Notes: generated by a model not told the origin, from the letters alone. DNA of 64,000 nucleotides from an uncultured Dokdonia sp. (GCF_947492535.1 NZ_CANLNH010000018.1:1-64000), one strand, 5' to 3'. Shown: positions 8,345 to 18,075, counted from the first letter of the stretch. Numbers and translations: made by a program.

Positions 8345-10258
8345 TCATTCTTCCATTTTTGCAGAGAGTTCAAACCAGCGTTCTTCTTTAGTTTCGAGAG
8401 CTGTTATAATTTTTTCTAAAGCGGTAGATGCTTCTGTGATTTGATCTTGTGTTAAATCTGGATTTAAGAATTCCTTTTCTTTTTCAGTTTTATCTCTTTC
8501 TAGCTGTGCAATTTCACGTTCTAATTTTGTGTGTTCTTTTTGCTCTTGATACGTTAGTTTGCCAGCATGTTGCTTTTCTTTCCATGACTTAGTTTCTGTT
8601 GAAGAAGAAGTCTCTGTCGCATTTGCAATTATTTTTTGATTACTAACTTTAGTTGCTGTGTCTGTATTGTTAAAACTTACATTCCCTTCATATGTACGAT
8701 AGTCTGAATAATTTCCTGGAAAATTATCAATAATGGCATTCCCTTTAAAGACAAAAAGATGATCTACAATCTTATCCATAAAGTAACGATCGTGAGATAC
8801 TACAACAAGACATCCTGGGAAATCCAATAAAAAGTTTTCAAGTACATTTAAGGTAACGACATCAAGATCGTTTGTTGGTTCATCCAGTATTAGAAAATTT
8901 GGGTTCTGTATAAAAACAGTACATAAGTATAAACGTCTGCGTTCACCACCGCTTAATTTTTCTACAAAATCATATTGCTTTTTTGCATCAAAAAGGAAAC
9001 GTTCTAATAATTGTCCTGCCGAGATAATTCTTCCTTTTTTAAGAGGAATAAAATCACCAAATTCTTTAATAACATCAATTACTTTTTGACCTGGTTTGAT
9101 ATCGATTCCTTTTTGAGTATAATACCCAAATTTTACAGTGTCTCCTACAATGACCTTCCCCGCATCTGCAGGCAAAGCACCCGTCATAATATTAAGAAAT
9201 GTAGATTTGCCAGTTCCATTTTTTCCTATAACTCCAATACGCTCTCCTGTTTTAAACACGTACTCGAACTGATTCAGTATTTTTAAATCTCCAAAAGCTT
9301 TACTTACTTTATGGAATTCAAGAATTTTACTTCCCAAACGCTCCATATTAATTTCTAATTGGACTTGATGGTCATTTCGTCGCTGACTCGCCTTTTCTTT
9401 GATTTTATGAAAATCATCTATACGAGATTTTGATTTTGTAGTACGCGCTTTAGGTTGACGACGCATCCATGCAAGTTCTTTTTTGTAAAGTAATTTTGTT
9501 TTTGCTAATTCAGTAGATTCATTTGCGAGACGCATTTCTTTGTTCTCAAGATAGTATGCATAATTTCCTTTGTAACTATATAGTTTTCCTTGATCAAGCT
9601 CTATGATTTCATTACATACATTTTCTAAAAAATACCGATCATGCGTAACCATAAAAATGGTGAGATTTTCTTTCTTAAAATAGTCTTCTAGCCATTCGAT
9701 CATTTCAAGATCTAAATGGTTTGTAGGCTCATCAAGAATAACTAAATCAGGTTTACTAAGAAGAAGCGAAGCTAGTGCGAGACGTTTTTTTTGTCCTCCA
9801 CTTAATAAGGCTACTTTTCTATCTAGATCGTGTAGTTTTAATTTTGATAGTATCTGTTTGTATTGTGTTTCAAAATCCCAAGCATCCATTGCATCCATGG
9901 CTTCAAATGCTTTTTGGTAAGAGTCTTGATCTTCTGGGTTTGCTAATGCTTTTTCATAAGCAGCAATTGTTTTGACAATTTGATTGTCACCCGTAAATAT
10001 GGTTTCTTCTATCGTAAGCGAAGGAGATAAATTAGGCTCTTGTGGTAAGTAAGAGATCGTAATTCCTTTGCGAGATACTACTTGGCCACTATCTGTTTCT
10101 TCTAGTCCTGCTATAATTTGTAGCATGGAAGTTTTTCCAGTTCCATTTTTTGCTACAAAACCTATTTTTTGATCTTTATTAATGCCAAAGGAGATGTCTT
10201 TAAATAAGGCATGTTCTCCAAATGATTTTGATATTTGCTCAACCGAAAGGTAATTCAA
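8345..10258 (-). CDS. ABC-F family ATPase (Uup/EttA-like)
   Basis: A 637-residue soluble tandem ABC protein with no membrane domain, as in ABC-F translation factors that act on the ribosome. The first ATPase half has Walker A AKNGTGKT (36-43; Ala replaces the first Gly), signature LSGGQKKRLALA and LVILDEPTNHLD. The interdomain linker is charged (MRRQPKARTTKSKSR), as expected for the P-site tRNA interaction motif. The second half has GKNGTGKS, LSGGERRRLYL and LILDEPTNDLD. A C-terminal coiled coil (about 560-637, LEREIAQLERDKTEKEKE) resembles Uup. It is more likely a housekeeping factor than a resistance protein, but subfamily assignment by eye is uncertain. Confidence 0.9.
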   Translation of the reverse strand: MNYLSVEQISKSFGEHALFKDISFGINKDQKIGFVAKNGTGKTSMLQIIAGLEETDSGQVVSRKGITISYLPQEPNLSPSLTIEETIFTGDNQIVKTIAAYEKALANPEDQDSYQKAFEAMDAMDAWDFETQYKQILSKLKLHDLDRKVALLSGGQKKRLALASLLLSKPDLVILDEPTNHLDLEMIEWLEDYFKKENLTIFMVTHDRYFLENVCNEIIELDQGKLYSYKGNYAYYLENKEMRLANESTELAKTKLLYKKELAWMRRQPKARTTKSKSRIDDFHKIKEKASQRRNDHQVQLEINMERLGSKILEFHKVSKAFGDLKILNQFEYVFKTGERIGVIGKNGTGKSTFLNIMTGALPADAGKVIVGDTVKFGYYTQKGIDIKPGQKVIDVIKEFGDFIPLKKGRIISAGQLLERFLFDAKKQYDFVEKLSGGERRRLYLCTVFIQNPNFLILDEPTNDLDVVTLNVLENFLLDFPGCLVVVSHDRYFMDKIVDHLFVFKGNAIIDNFPGNYSDYRTYEGNVSFNNTDTATKVSNQKIIANATETSSSTETKSWKEKQHAGKLTYQEQKEHTKLEREIAQLERDKTEKEKEFLNPDLTQDQITEASTALEKIITALETKEERWFELSAKMEE

Positions 10259-10441
10259 TGTATGTTGTTTTGAAGGATGAATACAACCTTGCTAAGGGTA
10301 ATTCAAGTTAGTTGTTTTTAGGCGTTAAAATACGCGCTTTTTTGATGTTGCTAAAATACCTAATCTATAGATAGGATTACAAATAATCGCAATTCCTTTT
10401 TAGAAAATAGCAAGACAATATGCGTTAAAGCTCTATGAAAG

Positions 10442-10472
10442 TTTCATTATTAACGATGAACGCCTATATTTG
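10442..10472 (+). promoter_or_regulatory. Probable promoter of the polysaccharide locus
   Basis: TATATTTG (10465-10472) fits the Bacteroidota -7 consensus TAnnTTTG, and a TTTC near-match to the -33 TTTG element lies at 10442-10445, 19 nt upstream. The start codon of the first export gene follows 20 nt after the -7 box. It lies in the 234-nt gap between divergent genes, so it is a good candidate for driving the long plus-strand operon. Confidence 0.6.
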
Positions 10473-10492
10473 CTATTCATAACCTTAACCTG

Positions 10493-11284
10493 ATGAAATA
10501 CCCAGCTGTGCTTTTATTGCTCGTTATCCTTGCGAGCATTTCTTCTTGTATCCCTACTAAAAAGCTTACGTATCTTCAAGAAAATACTAAGAAAGCTAAT
10601 GATAGCCTTATAAGTTTACATTTACAACAACAACCCTATAGGGTTCAGGTAGGTGATGTGTTAAGTGTCCGTTTAAAGGCTTTAGATCAGGAGCTTGTAG
10701 AATTTTTTAATCCTATTGGATCAGGGTCTACCAGCCTAGATGAAGGATATTATTATGATGGATTTGCTGTAGATAGACATGGGAATATACGGATGCCTAC
10801 CCTTGGAGAACTAAATGTATTAGGCCGTACTACAGAAGAAATACGTGGCATTGTAGAAGGGAAATTGTTGGAAGATTATTTTGAAGAAGAAGCTAATATT
10901 TTTGTAACAGTGAAGTTAGCAGGTATACGATATACGATGGTTGGAGAGATAGGAGGTCCAGGTGTTAAGACAGAACTTACAGAAAAACTATCTGTCATGC
11001 AGGCGATTGCAAACGCTGGAGATATTTCATTAACAGGAGATCGTACCGATGTTATTATTATACGGCAATATCCAGGAGGACAAAAAATACATCATATCGA
11101 TTTAACGACTATCGATGCTATGAACTCTCCTTATTATTATATACAACCTAATGATATGATTGTGGTAAACCCATTACCGCAGAAGAGCTTAGGAGCAGGA
11201 ACAACAGGGTTAGATACGTTTAGAACAATCCTTACCGTAGTAACCGCCCTTACCACAACGATATTATTATTTACACGTCTATAA
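10493..11284 (+). CDS. wza: Polysaccharide export lipoprotein, Wza-like
   Basis: This is the outer-membrane/periplasmic export channel component for capsule or exopolysaccharide. The 263-residue protein has a lipoprotein signal peptide ending ISSC with the lipidated Cys at 19. A Poly_export domain follows (about 50-140, with YRVQVGDVLSV and GNIRMPTLGELNVLG), then an SLBB-type domain (about 145-225, YTMVGEIGGPG and ANAGDISLTGDR) and a hydrophobic C-terminal helix (about 240-262). It opens the locus and is followed by wzc after 3 nt, the classical pairing. It is shorter than E. coli Wza (379 residues), as is normal for Bacteroidota. Confidence 0.93.
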   Translation: MKYPAVLLLLVILASISSCIPTKKLTYLQENTKKANDSLISLHLQQQPYRVQVGDVLSVRLKALDQELVEFFNPIGSGSTSLDEGYYYDGFAVDRHGNIRMPTLGELNVLGRTTEEIRGIVEGKLLEDYFEEEANIFVTVKLAGIRYTMVGEIGGPGVKTELTEKLSVMQAIANAGDISLTGDRTDVIIIRQYPGGQKIHHIDLTTIDAMNSPYYYIQPNDMIVVNPLPQKSLGAGTTGLDTFRTILTVVTALTTTILLFTRL

Positions 11285-11287
11285 ATT

Positions 11288-13747
11288 ATGGATGAAGATT
11301 TTGACATACAGGATTCAGGTAGTTTCTTTGACTTTAAGGGATTTCTTCTTAAAGTATTAAGTTTTTGGCCTCTTTTTGTAATCTGTTTAGGAATTGCATT
11401 TGGAGTTGCCTACAATAAAAATATACGTAAACAACCTGTATATAGACTTAGTAATATGATCTCTATTAAAGATGATCAAAATCCTTTATTTACTGGAAAT
11501 ACAAGTTTAGTGTTTAATTGGGGCGGGACCACTGATAAAGTACAAACGAGTATTATTCTTTTTAAATCTCGGACACATACAGAAAAAGTAGTTTCTTATT
11601 TACAGTATTATATCAGCTATTTACAACAAGGGAAATATAATTTAATTGATGTCTATGGAAAAACACCCTTTAAATTTAAACTAGACGATACACAAGAGCA
11701 ATTATACGGCACACGTATTACGATAAAGGATATAGGAGACGGACTTTTTGAATTTACGATTCCTTTTACAAAGGATAAAGCACGAGTATACAATTATAGT
11801 ACCCACAAATTTAATTATGTATCTGTTCCCACTCCTGAATTTAAAGAAACAGTAAAACTTGGAGATACCTTAAATTTCCCTTTTTTGAAAGGCGTTTTTG
11901 AATCTACAGAAGTACAACCTAGATCTGGAAGAGAATATTATGTTAGTTTTGGAAATTTTAATAGCACTGTAAAAAGATACCGAGGTATTTCTGTAGCACA
12001 AAACCCAAGAGGTTCTTCTATTTTAGAGTTAAGCCTTTCTGGAACTAATAAGTACCGTATTGTAGATTACTTAAATGCATCTGTTTTAGTTAGGGAAAAA
12101 GATCAATTAGAGCGTAAAAATTTATTTGCAACCAACACGATTAAGTTTATAGATAGTAGTCTGGTAGATCGTAATGAAGATTTGCAAGCTGTTATAAACG
12201 AACTTAATGAATTTAAAAATAATAATATAGATGTAGCTCTTAAAGGAGGGTCAGCTACTTTAACAGGAAAACTAAAACAGTACGATACTGAAAAAGAGGA
12301 ATTAGAACAGCGGTTGTCTTATTATAAAATACTGGAAGATTATCTTACTTCAAGAACAGACTACACAAGTGTTCCTGCTCCTTCAGTGTCTGGAATAGAA
12401 GAAGCAAATATATCATCAAGTGTTAGTAAGATCATCGCATTGTCTGTAGAGCGTAGTGATTTACGATATTCTGCAAAAGAGAGTAATCCTAAGTTTAGAG
12501 AGATAGATCGAAGTATCAATGCAGAAAAAGAAGTGCTTCTAGAAAACATTGCTTCATCTACAAGTCTTATCAATAGGGAGATTCGAGACGTTAATCGTGA
12601 CATAAGTATTGCCGAGTCAGAGTTACGTAAATTTCCAGAAGCAGAACAAAAACTCGCTAATATTCAGCGTAAATTTGCGTTAAGTGAAGGAGCTCGTAAT
12701 CTGTATTTATCAAAACGAAGTGAAGCGACCATTATAAAAGCTTCTAATGTTTCGGATATACTCTATATAGATGAGGCAAAAGATGTAGGCGGTGGGCAAG
12801 TAGGCCCTAATACACGCCTTAATTATATCATAGCGGCTATTGTAGGAGGGGTAATTCCCCTTGTACTTGTATTTTTATTGGTATTTTTTAATACGAAGAT
12901 TGGTAATCCAGATGAAATTAAGAAACTTTCAAAAATTCCTATTTTAGGAGTTGTAGGAAAGAGTAAGCATCGTAATAATTTAGTAGTACGTGACCGGTCT
13001 CGCTCAGCTATCGCAGAAGCCTTTCGTGGGATACGCTCAAGCTTACAGTTTATGTATCGTAAACAAGACATAGAAGGCGCAAAAACGGTATTGGTTACTT
13101 CTTCTGTAAGTGGAGAGGGAAAAACATTTACCTCTATTAATATAGCCTCTGTTTTCGCGTTAAGCGAAAAGAAAACCGTATTAGTAGGACTAGATTTACG
13201 TAAACCTAAAATCTTTGATGATTTTGATTTATCTAATGAAACGGGTGTTGTTAATTATTTGATAGGTCAAAATACCATTGACGAAATTAAACAAGAAAGT
13301 GGTATTCCTTGTTTAGATATCATACTATCGGGTCCTATCCCTCCTAATCCTTCAGAACTGTTACTAAGTGATGGTATGAAAGCGTTTATGGAAGAATTAA
13401 AAAAAACCTATGATTATATCATTTTAGATACACCTCCTGTAGGACTTGTGGCTGATGCTCTTGAAATTATGAATTATGCCGATGCTTCTTTATATATGAT
13501 ACGCCAAGGGTATACCAAAAAGGGAATGCTAGGATTGATTAATGAAAAATACGCAAAGGGAGAAGTGAAAAATGTGAGCTTTATCTTAAATTATTTTCAA
13601 ACAAAAGGAAAATATGGCTATGGCTACGGGTATGGTTACGGCTATGGGTACGGCGCATATGGAAACGGGTATCATGAAGATATTAAGAGAGCGCCTTTTT
13701 TTAAACGTTGGCATAGAAAGATTAAAAAAATATTTAAAAAGAAGTAA
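11288..13747 (+). CDS. wzc: Chain-length determinant fused to BY-kinase, Wzc-like
   Basis: An 819-residue inner-membrane co-polymerase and tyrosine autokinase that controls chain length and export together with the Wza-like channel. Transmembrane segments lie at about 22-42 and 510-534, flanking a periplasmic Wzz domain with coiled coils. The cytoplasmic kinase has Walker A VSGEGKT (about 606-612), Walker A' LVGLDLRKP (about 629) and Walker B IILDTPP (about 710). The C-terminus carries the autophosphorylation cluster: seven YG repeats and two further Tyr (nine Tyr between about 776 and 797). A TTTTCGCGTTAAGCGAAAA inverted repeat lies inside the kinase region at 13152-13170. Confidence 0.95.
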   Translation: MDEDFDIQDSGSFFDFKGFLLKVLSFWPLFVICLGIAFGVAYNKNIRKQPVYRLSNMISIKDDQNPLFTGNTSLVFNWGGTTDKVQTSIILFKSRTHTEKVVSYLQYYISYLQQGKYNLIDVYGKTPFKFKLDDTQEQLYGTRITIKDIGDGLFEFTIPFTKDKARVYNYSTHKFNYVSVPTPEFKETVKLGDTLNFPFLKGVFESTEVQPRSGREYYVSFGNFNSTVKRYRGISVAQNPRGSSILELSLSGTNKYRIVDYLNASVLVREKDQLERKNLFATNTIKFIDSSLVDRNEDLQAVINELNEFKNNNIDVALKGGSATLTGKLKQYDTEKEELEQRLSYYKILEDYLTSRTDYTSVPAPSVSGIEEANISSSVSKIIALSVERSDLRYSAKESNPKFREIDRSINAEKEVLLENIASSTSLINREIRDVNRDISIAESELRKFPEAEQKLANIQRKFALSEGARNLYLSKRSEATIIKASNVSDILYIDEAKDVGGGQVGPNTRLNYIIAAIVGGVIPLVLVFLLVFFNTKIGNPDEIKKLSKIPILGVVGKSKHRNNLVVRDRSRSAIAEAFRGIRSSLQFMYRKQDIEGAKTVLVTSSVSGEGKTFTSINIASVFALSEKKTVLVGLDLRKPKIFDDFDLSNETGVVNYLIGQNTIDEIKQESGIPCLDIILSGPIPPNPSELLLSDGMKAFMEELKKTYDYIILDTPPVGLVADALEIMNYADASLYMIRQGYTKKGMLGLINEKYAKGEVKNVSFILNYFQTKGKYGYGYGYGYGYGYGAYGNGYHEDIKRAPFFKRWHRKIKKIFKKK
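13152..13170. repeat. Degenerate palindrome inside wzc
   Basis: TTTTCGCGTTAAGCGAAAA has 7-bp arms and resembles the GCTTTCGCGAAAGC family. It encodes VFALSEKK, which fits the usual kinase sequence at this site, so it could be coincidental. Confidence 0.35.
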
Positions 13748-13771
13748 TTAAAGGCCCTTAAATATAAGATT

Positions 13772-14638
13772 TTGAATAAAACAGAAGACACAAAATGGTT
13801 GTATGAAATAAAGCCAAAAGGGAAATTTATAGATCTTAATTTTAAAGAGATATGGCGCTACCGTGACTTATTAGTTTTATTTATAAAACGAGATATTGTC
13901 ACAGTATACAAACAGACTGTTTTAGGTCCTTTATGGTATTTAATACAACCGCTATTTACTTCGGTAATCTTTACCTTAGTGTTTAATAATGTAGCGGGAA
14001 TAAAAATAGATGGAGCTCCTTCATTTCTTTTTAATCTTGCAGGGATTACTTTATGGACCTATTTTAAAGAGTGTCTTACAAATACATCAGTCACTTTTGC
14101 TACCAATGCAGGTCTATTTGGTAAAGTGTATTTTCCAAGGGTTATTTCTCCTTTATCTAGAATACTATCTGGTCTTTTTAAGTATGGTATACAACTTACG
14201 ATATTTATAGTTTTCTTTCTCTATTATCTTTTGTACAAAGAAAAACCCATTAGTGTAGGAAGTACGATTTACTTATTGCCTATAGCCATTGCTACTGTTG
14301 CAATGTTTGGATTAGGAGTAGGAATGATCTTAAGCGCATTTGCTACAAAATATAGGGATGTTAAAATATTAATTTCTTTTGGAATGCAATTACTTTTGTA
14401 TTTATCTGCCGTGATGTATCCTTTATCTTTAGTAAAAGAAAAACTATCAGATTATGCCTGGGTGGTTGAATATAATCCGATCGCGCAAGTTATAGAAGCG
14501 TATCGTTATATGTTATTAAACGTTGGTCAGGCAAATATGAGTGGCTTATGGATAAGTTTTGGCTTAAGTATTTTATTTGTTTTCTTGGGGCTTATTGTAT
14601 TTAATAAGACAGAAAAAACCTTTATAGACACAGTGTAA
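13772..14638 (+). CDS. wzm: ABC-2 polysaccharide exporter permease, Wzm-like
   Basis: The 288-residue integral membrane protein is the permease of an ABC exporter that flips completed, lipid-linked polysaccharide across the inner membrane. It shows the family hallmark YKQTVLGPLWYLIQPLF near residues 46-62 and about six hydrophobic segments, with WVVEYNPIAQVIEAYRYMLL close to the C-terminus. The start is a TTG at 13772: there is no in-frame ATG upstream or until far into the protein. Its ATPase partner is at 15458, separated by one gene. Confidence 0.92.
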   Translation: MNKTEDTKWLYEIKPKGKFIDLNFKEIWRYRDLLVLFIKRDIVTVYKQTVLGPLWYLIQPLFTSVIFTLVFNNVAGIKIDGAPSFLFNLAGITLWTYFKECLTNTSVTFATNAGLFGKVYFPRVISPLSRILSGLFKYGIQLTIFIVFFLYYLLYKEKPISVGSTIYLLPIAIATVAMFGLGVGMILSAFATKYRDVKILISFGMQLLLYLSAVMYPLSLVKEKLSDYAWVVEYNPIAQVIEAYRYMLLNVGQANMSGLWISFGLSILFVFLGLIVFNKTEKTFIDTV

Positions 14639-14642
14639 TGAT

Positions 14643-15461
14643 ATGAGAAAACAAATCCCTCTTTTTTATTGGTCTTCCAAGGTTTTTGAAAATAAAGCCC
14701 AAGAAAACTATGGAGATATTTTATCTGCTCAAATAGTTTCATGGGTGAGTGGTAAGGAAGTGTCTTTTTATAATGCACCTCATAAAAGAAAAAGTTGGTT
14801 TAAAAAGCCATATCTCATGGCGATAGGAAGTATTATGTCATATACACAAGCCAAAGCTATGGTCTGGGGAAGTGGTATTATTTCTAGAAAAGATCAATTT
14901 TCTAAGGCTAGGTTTTGTGCAGTTCGGGGTCCGCTTTCGCGAAAACGTATACTAGCCCTTGGCTATTCCTGTCCAGAAATATATGGAGATCCTGCTATTT
15001 TATTGCCAGACTATTACCAACCTACCATCGAAAAAAAATACGAATACGGGTTTATTCCGCATTATGTAGATCAAGATATTGTTTCAAAATGGTATGGAGA
15101 AGAGAAAGAGGCTACGGTCTTAAATCTTATTCATGACGATATATTTTATACAACAGATCGTATCTTAGAGTGTAAGAAAGTGATCAGTTCGTCACTACAT
15201 GGGGTGATTGTCGCTCAAACCTATGGTATTCCAGCCATTTGGGTGCAATTTTCAAATAAGTTAAGTGGTGATAATGTAAAGTACGAGGATTATTTTTTAT
15301 CTGTTGATATGAAACCTTATAGCGCTACCTATATAGATCAAAAACAACCGATGTCAACCTATGATACTATCTTTTCTGAAGTAGAAACACTACCAAGTGA
15401 AGAGAAATTAAAAGAAATACGAAATGCGCTTAAACATGCATTTCCAAAAGAGTTTATATGA
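14643..15461 (+). CDS. Polysaccharide pyruvyl transferase family protein
   Basis: A 272-residue protein of the PS_pyruv_trans family, which adds pyruvate ketals to sugars of surface glycans using phosphoenolpyruvate, or in some members acts as a sugar transferase. I see NYGDILSAQIVSW (about 22-34), WGSGII, AVRGPLSRKRILALG (about 93-107), EIYGDPAILLP and the C-terminal SSLHGVIVAQTYGIPAIW. It sits between the exporter permease (gap 4 nt) and ATPase (overlap 4 nt), so pyruvylation may be linked to export. A one-mismatch copy of the palindromic word encodes the LSRKR in the conserved motif. Confidence 0.87.
   Translation: MRKQIPLFYWSSKVFENKAQENYGDILSAQIVSWVSGKEVSFYNAPHKRKSWFKKPYLMAIGSIMSYTQAKAMVWGSGIISRKDQFSKARFCAVRGPLSRKRILALGYSCPEIYGDPAILLPDYYQPTIEKKYEYGFIPHYVDQDIVSKWYGEEKEATVLNLIHDDIFYTTDRILECKKVISSSLHGVIVAQTYGIPAIWVQFSNKLSGDNVKYEDYFLSVDMKPYSATYIDQKQPMSTYDTIFSEVETLPSEEKLKEIRNALKHAFPKEFI
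14933..14946. repeat. One-mismatch palindrome copy in the pyruvyltransferase gene
   Basis: GCTTTCGCGAAAAC differs from the 14-bp word by one base. It encodes LSRKR (residues 98-102) within a motif that is conserved in the protein family, so here the DNA word coincides with a pre-existing protein motif. Confidence 0.7.
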
Positions 15462-16732
15462 GCGATATTATCTTAAAAGCAGAGCATATATCTAAACAGT
15501 ACCGCTTGGGACAAGTAGGTCTGGGCTCGTTAGGACATGATGTAAATCGTTTTTGGCATAAAATACGCGGCAAAGAAGATCCTTATCTTACCGTAGGGAG
15601 TGTAAATGATCGTAGTGCAAAAGCAAGTTCAGACTATGTATGGGCATTACAAGATATCAATTTTGAAGTAAAGCGAGGAGAAGTTCTTGGTATTATAGGA
15701 AAGAATGGTGCAGGAAAATCTACCTTGCTAAAAATACTATCTAGAGTTACAGCTCCAACCAAAGGGAATATTAAAACAGCAGGACGTATTGCAAGTTTAC
15801 TAGAAGTGGGAACCGGGATGCATCCAGAACTGACAGGAAGAGAGAATATCTTTTTAAATGGGGCCATTCTTGGAATGACAAAGGTCGAGATCTCAAGTAA
15901 AATAGATGAGATCATCGAGTTTTCAGGATGTGAGATGTATATAGATACGCCTGTAAAGCGTTATTCTAGCGGGATGCGAGTACGTTTAGGGTTTGCGGTA
16001 GCTGCCTTTTTAGAGCCCGAAATATTAGTAGTAGATGAGGTATTAGCGGTAGGTGATGCTGAATTCCAAAAGAAGGCTATTGGGAAGATGCAGGATATTT
16101 CTAATGAAGGAGGGAGGACTGTCTTATTTGTAAGTCATAATATGGGAAGTGTGCAAAGTTTATGCTCTAGATGTATATTGTTAGAGGATGGAAAACTAGT
16201 AAAAGATGGAAAAACTGAAGAAGTTATAAATTATTATTTATCTGGCAGTAAAGAGTCACATGTAGATTTGTATCATATTAAAGATAGAAAAGGAAGAGGA
16301 AATGTTGTTTTTTCTAAACTAACACTAAATGACAAGAAATCTCATGAGACAGTTTTTAAACTTGGAGATTTTTTAAATTTTAATTTTGAGTTTAAGATAA
16401 AAAAAGACATTGTTTCTAATAATTTTAGAATTATTGTAGGTGTCTATAATATAAAAGAAGAAGGGATTTTACGATTTGATAGCCAGAGTCAAGGGGCATT
16501 AAAATTTAAAGAAAATGGGATCACTAAAATAACATGTTCTTTAGAAGATCATCTTACTATTATGCCAGGACGATATACCGTTAATGTTGCATTGTTTAAC
16601 GACGGGATATTAGAGGACTATCTTGTAGGAAAAGTAGCGTTTGATATTGTAAATGATAATTATTTAGGGAGTAGTAGAATGTTAGATACAGATAGTCTTT
16701 CTAAAGTACTGTATAAACATAGTTGGAGTTAA
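15458..16732 (+). CDS. wzt: ABC polysaccharide exporter ATPase with Wzt C-terminal domain
   Basis: This is the ATP-binding partner of the Wzm-like permease. In 424 residues it has Walker A GKNGAGKST (81-89), a long LEVGTGMHPELTGREN loop (115-130) typical of O-antigen/teichoic exporters, signature YSSGMRVRLGFA (169-180) and Walker B ILVVDE (189-194). An extra domain of about 165 residues (260-424) matches the beta-sandwich Wzt carbohydrate-binding domain, which recognises the capped non-reducing end of the polymer before export. The start overlaps the upstream gene by 4 nt. Confidence 0.93.
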   Translation: MSDIILKAEHISKQYRLGQVGLGSLGHDVNRFWHKIRGKEDPYLTVGSVNDRSAKASSDYVWALQDINFEVKRGEVLGIIGKNGAGKSTLLKILSRVTAPTKGNIKTAGRIASLLEVGTGMHPELTGRENIFLNGAILGMTKVEISSKIDEIIEFSGCEMYIDTPVKRYSSGMRVRLGFAVAAFLEPEILVVDEVLAVGDAEFQKKAIGKMQDISNEGGRTVLFVSHNMGSVQSLCSRCILLEDGKLVKDGKTEEVINYYLSGSKESHVDLYHIKDRKGRGNVVFSKLTLNDKKSHETVFKLGDFLNFNFEFKIKKDIVSNNFRIIVGVYNIKEEGILRFDSQSQGALKFKENGITKITCSLEDHLTIMPGRYTVNVALFNDGILEDYLVGKVAFDIVNDNYLGSSRMLDTDSLSKVLYKHSWS

Positions 16733-16746
16733 TATTATAATAAAAT

Positions 16747-18075
16747 ATGACTAAAGATGAATTTGATAACTTATTAGCAACGCCATCACTATTTGATGCT
16801 GGAGGCAAATTATTAATAGAGAATAGAAAAGTATATAGAGTAGTTAAAGATTCTGCAAGAATTAATCTCTATAACACTTTAATTAATTCTCCAAATTATA
16901 ATGATTTGTTAAAATTAGGGTTAGTTTCAACAAAAATTATTGAAAAATATTCTTCAGATACTTGCCTTATTCTCAATCATGAATATATACCGTATATTTT
17001 AAATCCATCGGAATATACAAATATGATGTTTTGGGAAGCATCTTATAAATTTGTGACTTTGTGTAAGGAATTATACATAAATCATGGTGCTTTATTATTT
17101 GATGCTCATCCTTGGAATATTACTTATAATGGGAGTGATTTTAAATTTTTTGATTTTACATCGATTTATAAAGGAGATTCGATTTCAGATTCATGGATGA
17201 ATGAATTTGAAACATATTTTATTCTTCCTCTTGTTTTGGCTTCATCTAAGAAAGTAAACTCTGATATGTCAGGATTATATAGACGAGAACATGTGAAAGG
17301 ACTAGGAATTTCTCTTAAAAGAGAAGGTGTTTTTCGTAAAATAATTAACTATAAGAGACCATCATTTTTTAAGTTTTCAAACCAACCTGAGATTTTTTTC
17401 AGTAAACTACTCGATTATATTAAAAATTTAAAATCTATAAAAGCAAAACAAGAATATTGGAATAATTATGAGCAAGCACATCTAGCAGAAATTAGTGAGC
17501 CAAAAACAGTTAAGCAACAATTTGTTTATACTATTATTAAAGAAAAACAACCTTTTAAAGTTTTGGATTTAGCATGTAATAAAGGGTTTTATTCTCTTAT
17601 GGCTAGCCATTTAGGAGCGCAAGTAGCCGCTTTTGATTATGAAGAAAGTACAATAGATATTTGTAGGCAAATCATAAATCAAGAAAAAGGGAATGTGACG
17701 GTTTGTCAAATGGATTTTAATCACCCTACGCCTGCATCTGGAGTAGGTTTAATCAATAGATCTTCATTTGATAGATTCAAATCAAACATAGTATTATCTT
17801 TAGGGTTAATCCATCATATCTGTTTAAGGCAAAGCATACCTGTATCTATTTTTTGTAATATATGTTTATCATACGCTAAGGAAGGCGTTATATTAGAGTT
17901 TGTTGACCCTAATGATATACACGTACAAAAATGGAACATAAATCCTCCAGAGGACTATACTATTGAATCTGTGAAAAAGTATTTTAGTTGTAAATTTCCA
18001 AAAATAAAAATTGAAAAAATAATAAACGATAATGGGGTGAATAGAAGTTTATTGTTTTTTTCGAAAGATATATAG
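16747..18075 (+). CDS. Two-domain SAM methyltransferase with kinase-like N-terminus
   Basis: A 442-residue protein. The N-terminal half carries LLFDAHPWNITYNG and FFDFTSIYKGD (about 119-145), reminiscent of the HxDxHPxN...DF signature of aminoglycoside/choline-kinase-like folds and of NoeA-type nodulation proteins. The C-terminal half is a class I methyltransferase with motif I VLDLACNKGFYSLMASHLGA (about 277-296) and an acidic AFDYEEST strand. It probably methylates a glycan or lipid-linked intermediate, and the role of the first domain is unclear. The gene is strikingly AT-rich compared with the export genes, suggesting separate acquisition. It runs into the next gene with a 1-nt overlap. 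Confidence 0.72.
   Translation: MTKDEFDNLLATPSLFDAGGKLLIENRKVYRVVKDSARINLYNTLINSPNYNDLLKLGLVSTKIIEKYSSDTCLILNHEYIPYILNPSEYTNMMFWEASYKFVTLCKELYINHGALLFDAHPWNITYNGSDFKFFDFTSIYKGDSISDSWMNEFETYFILPLVLASSKKVNSDMSGLYRREHVKGLGISLKREGVFRKIINYKRPSFFKFSNQPEIFFSKLLDYIKNLKSIKAKQEYWNNYEQAHLAEISEPKTVKQQFVYTIIKEKQPFKVLDLACNKGFYSLMASHLGAQVAAFDYEESTIDICRQIINQEKGNVTVCQMDFNHPTPASGVGLINRSSFDRFKSNIVLSLGLIHHICLRQSIPVSIFCNICLSYAKEGVILEFVDPNDIHVQKWNINPPEDYTIESVKKYFSCKFPKIKIEKIINDNGVNRSLLFFSKDI

Noticed and set aside
13152-13170. Inverted repeat in wzc as evidence of word insertion
   Set aside because: The encoded ALSEKK fits the usual kinase sequence, and the central bases differ from the word. I listed it only as a low-confidence repeat.
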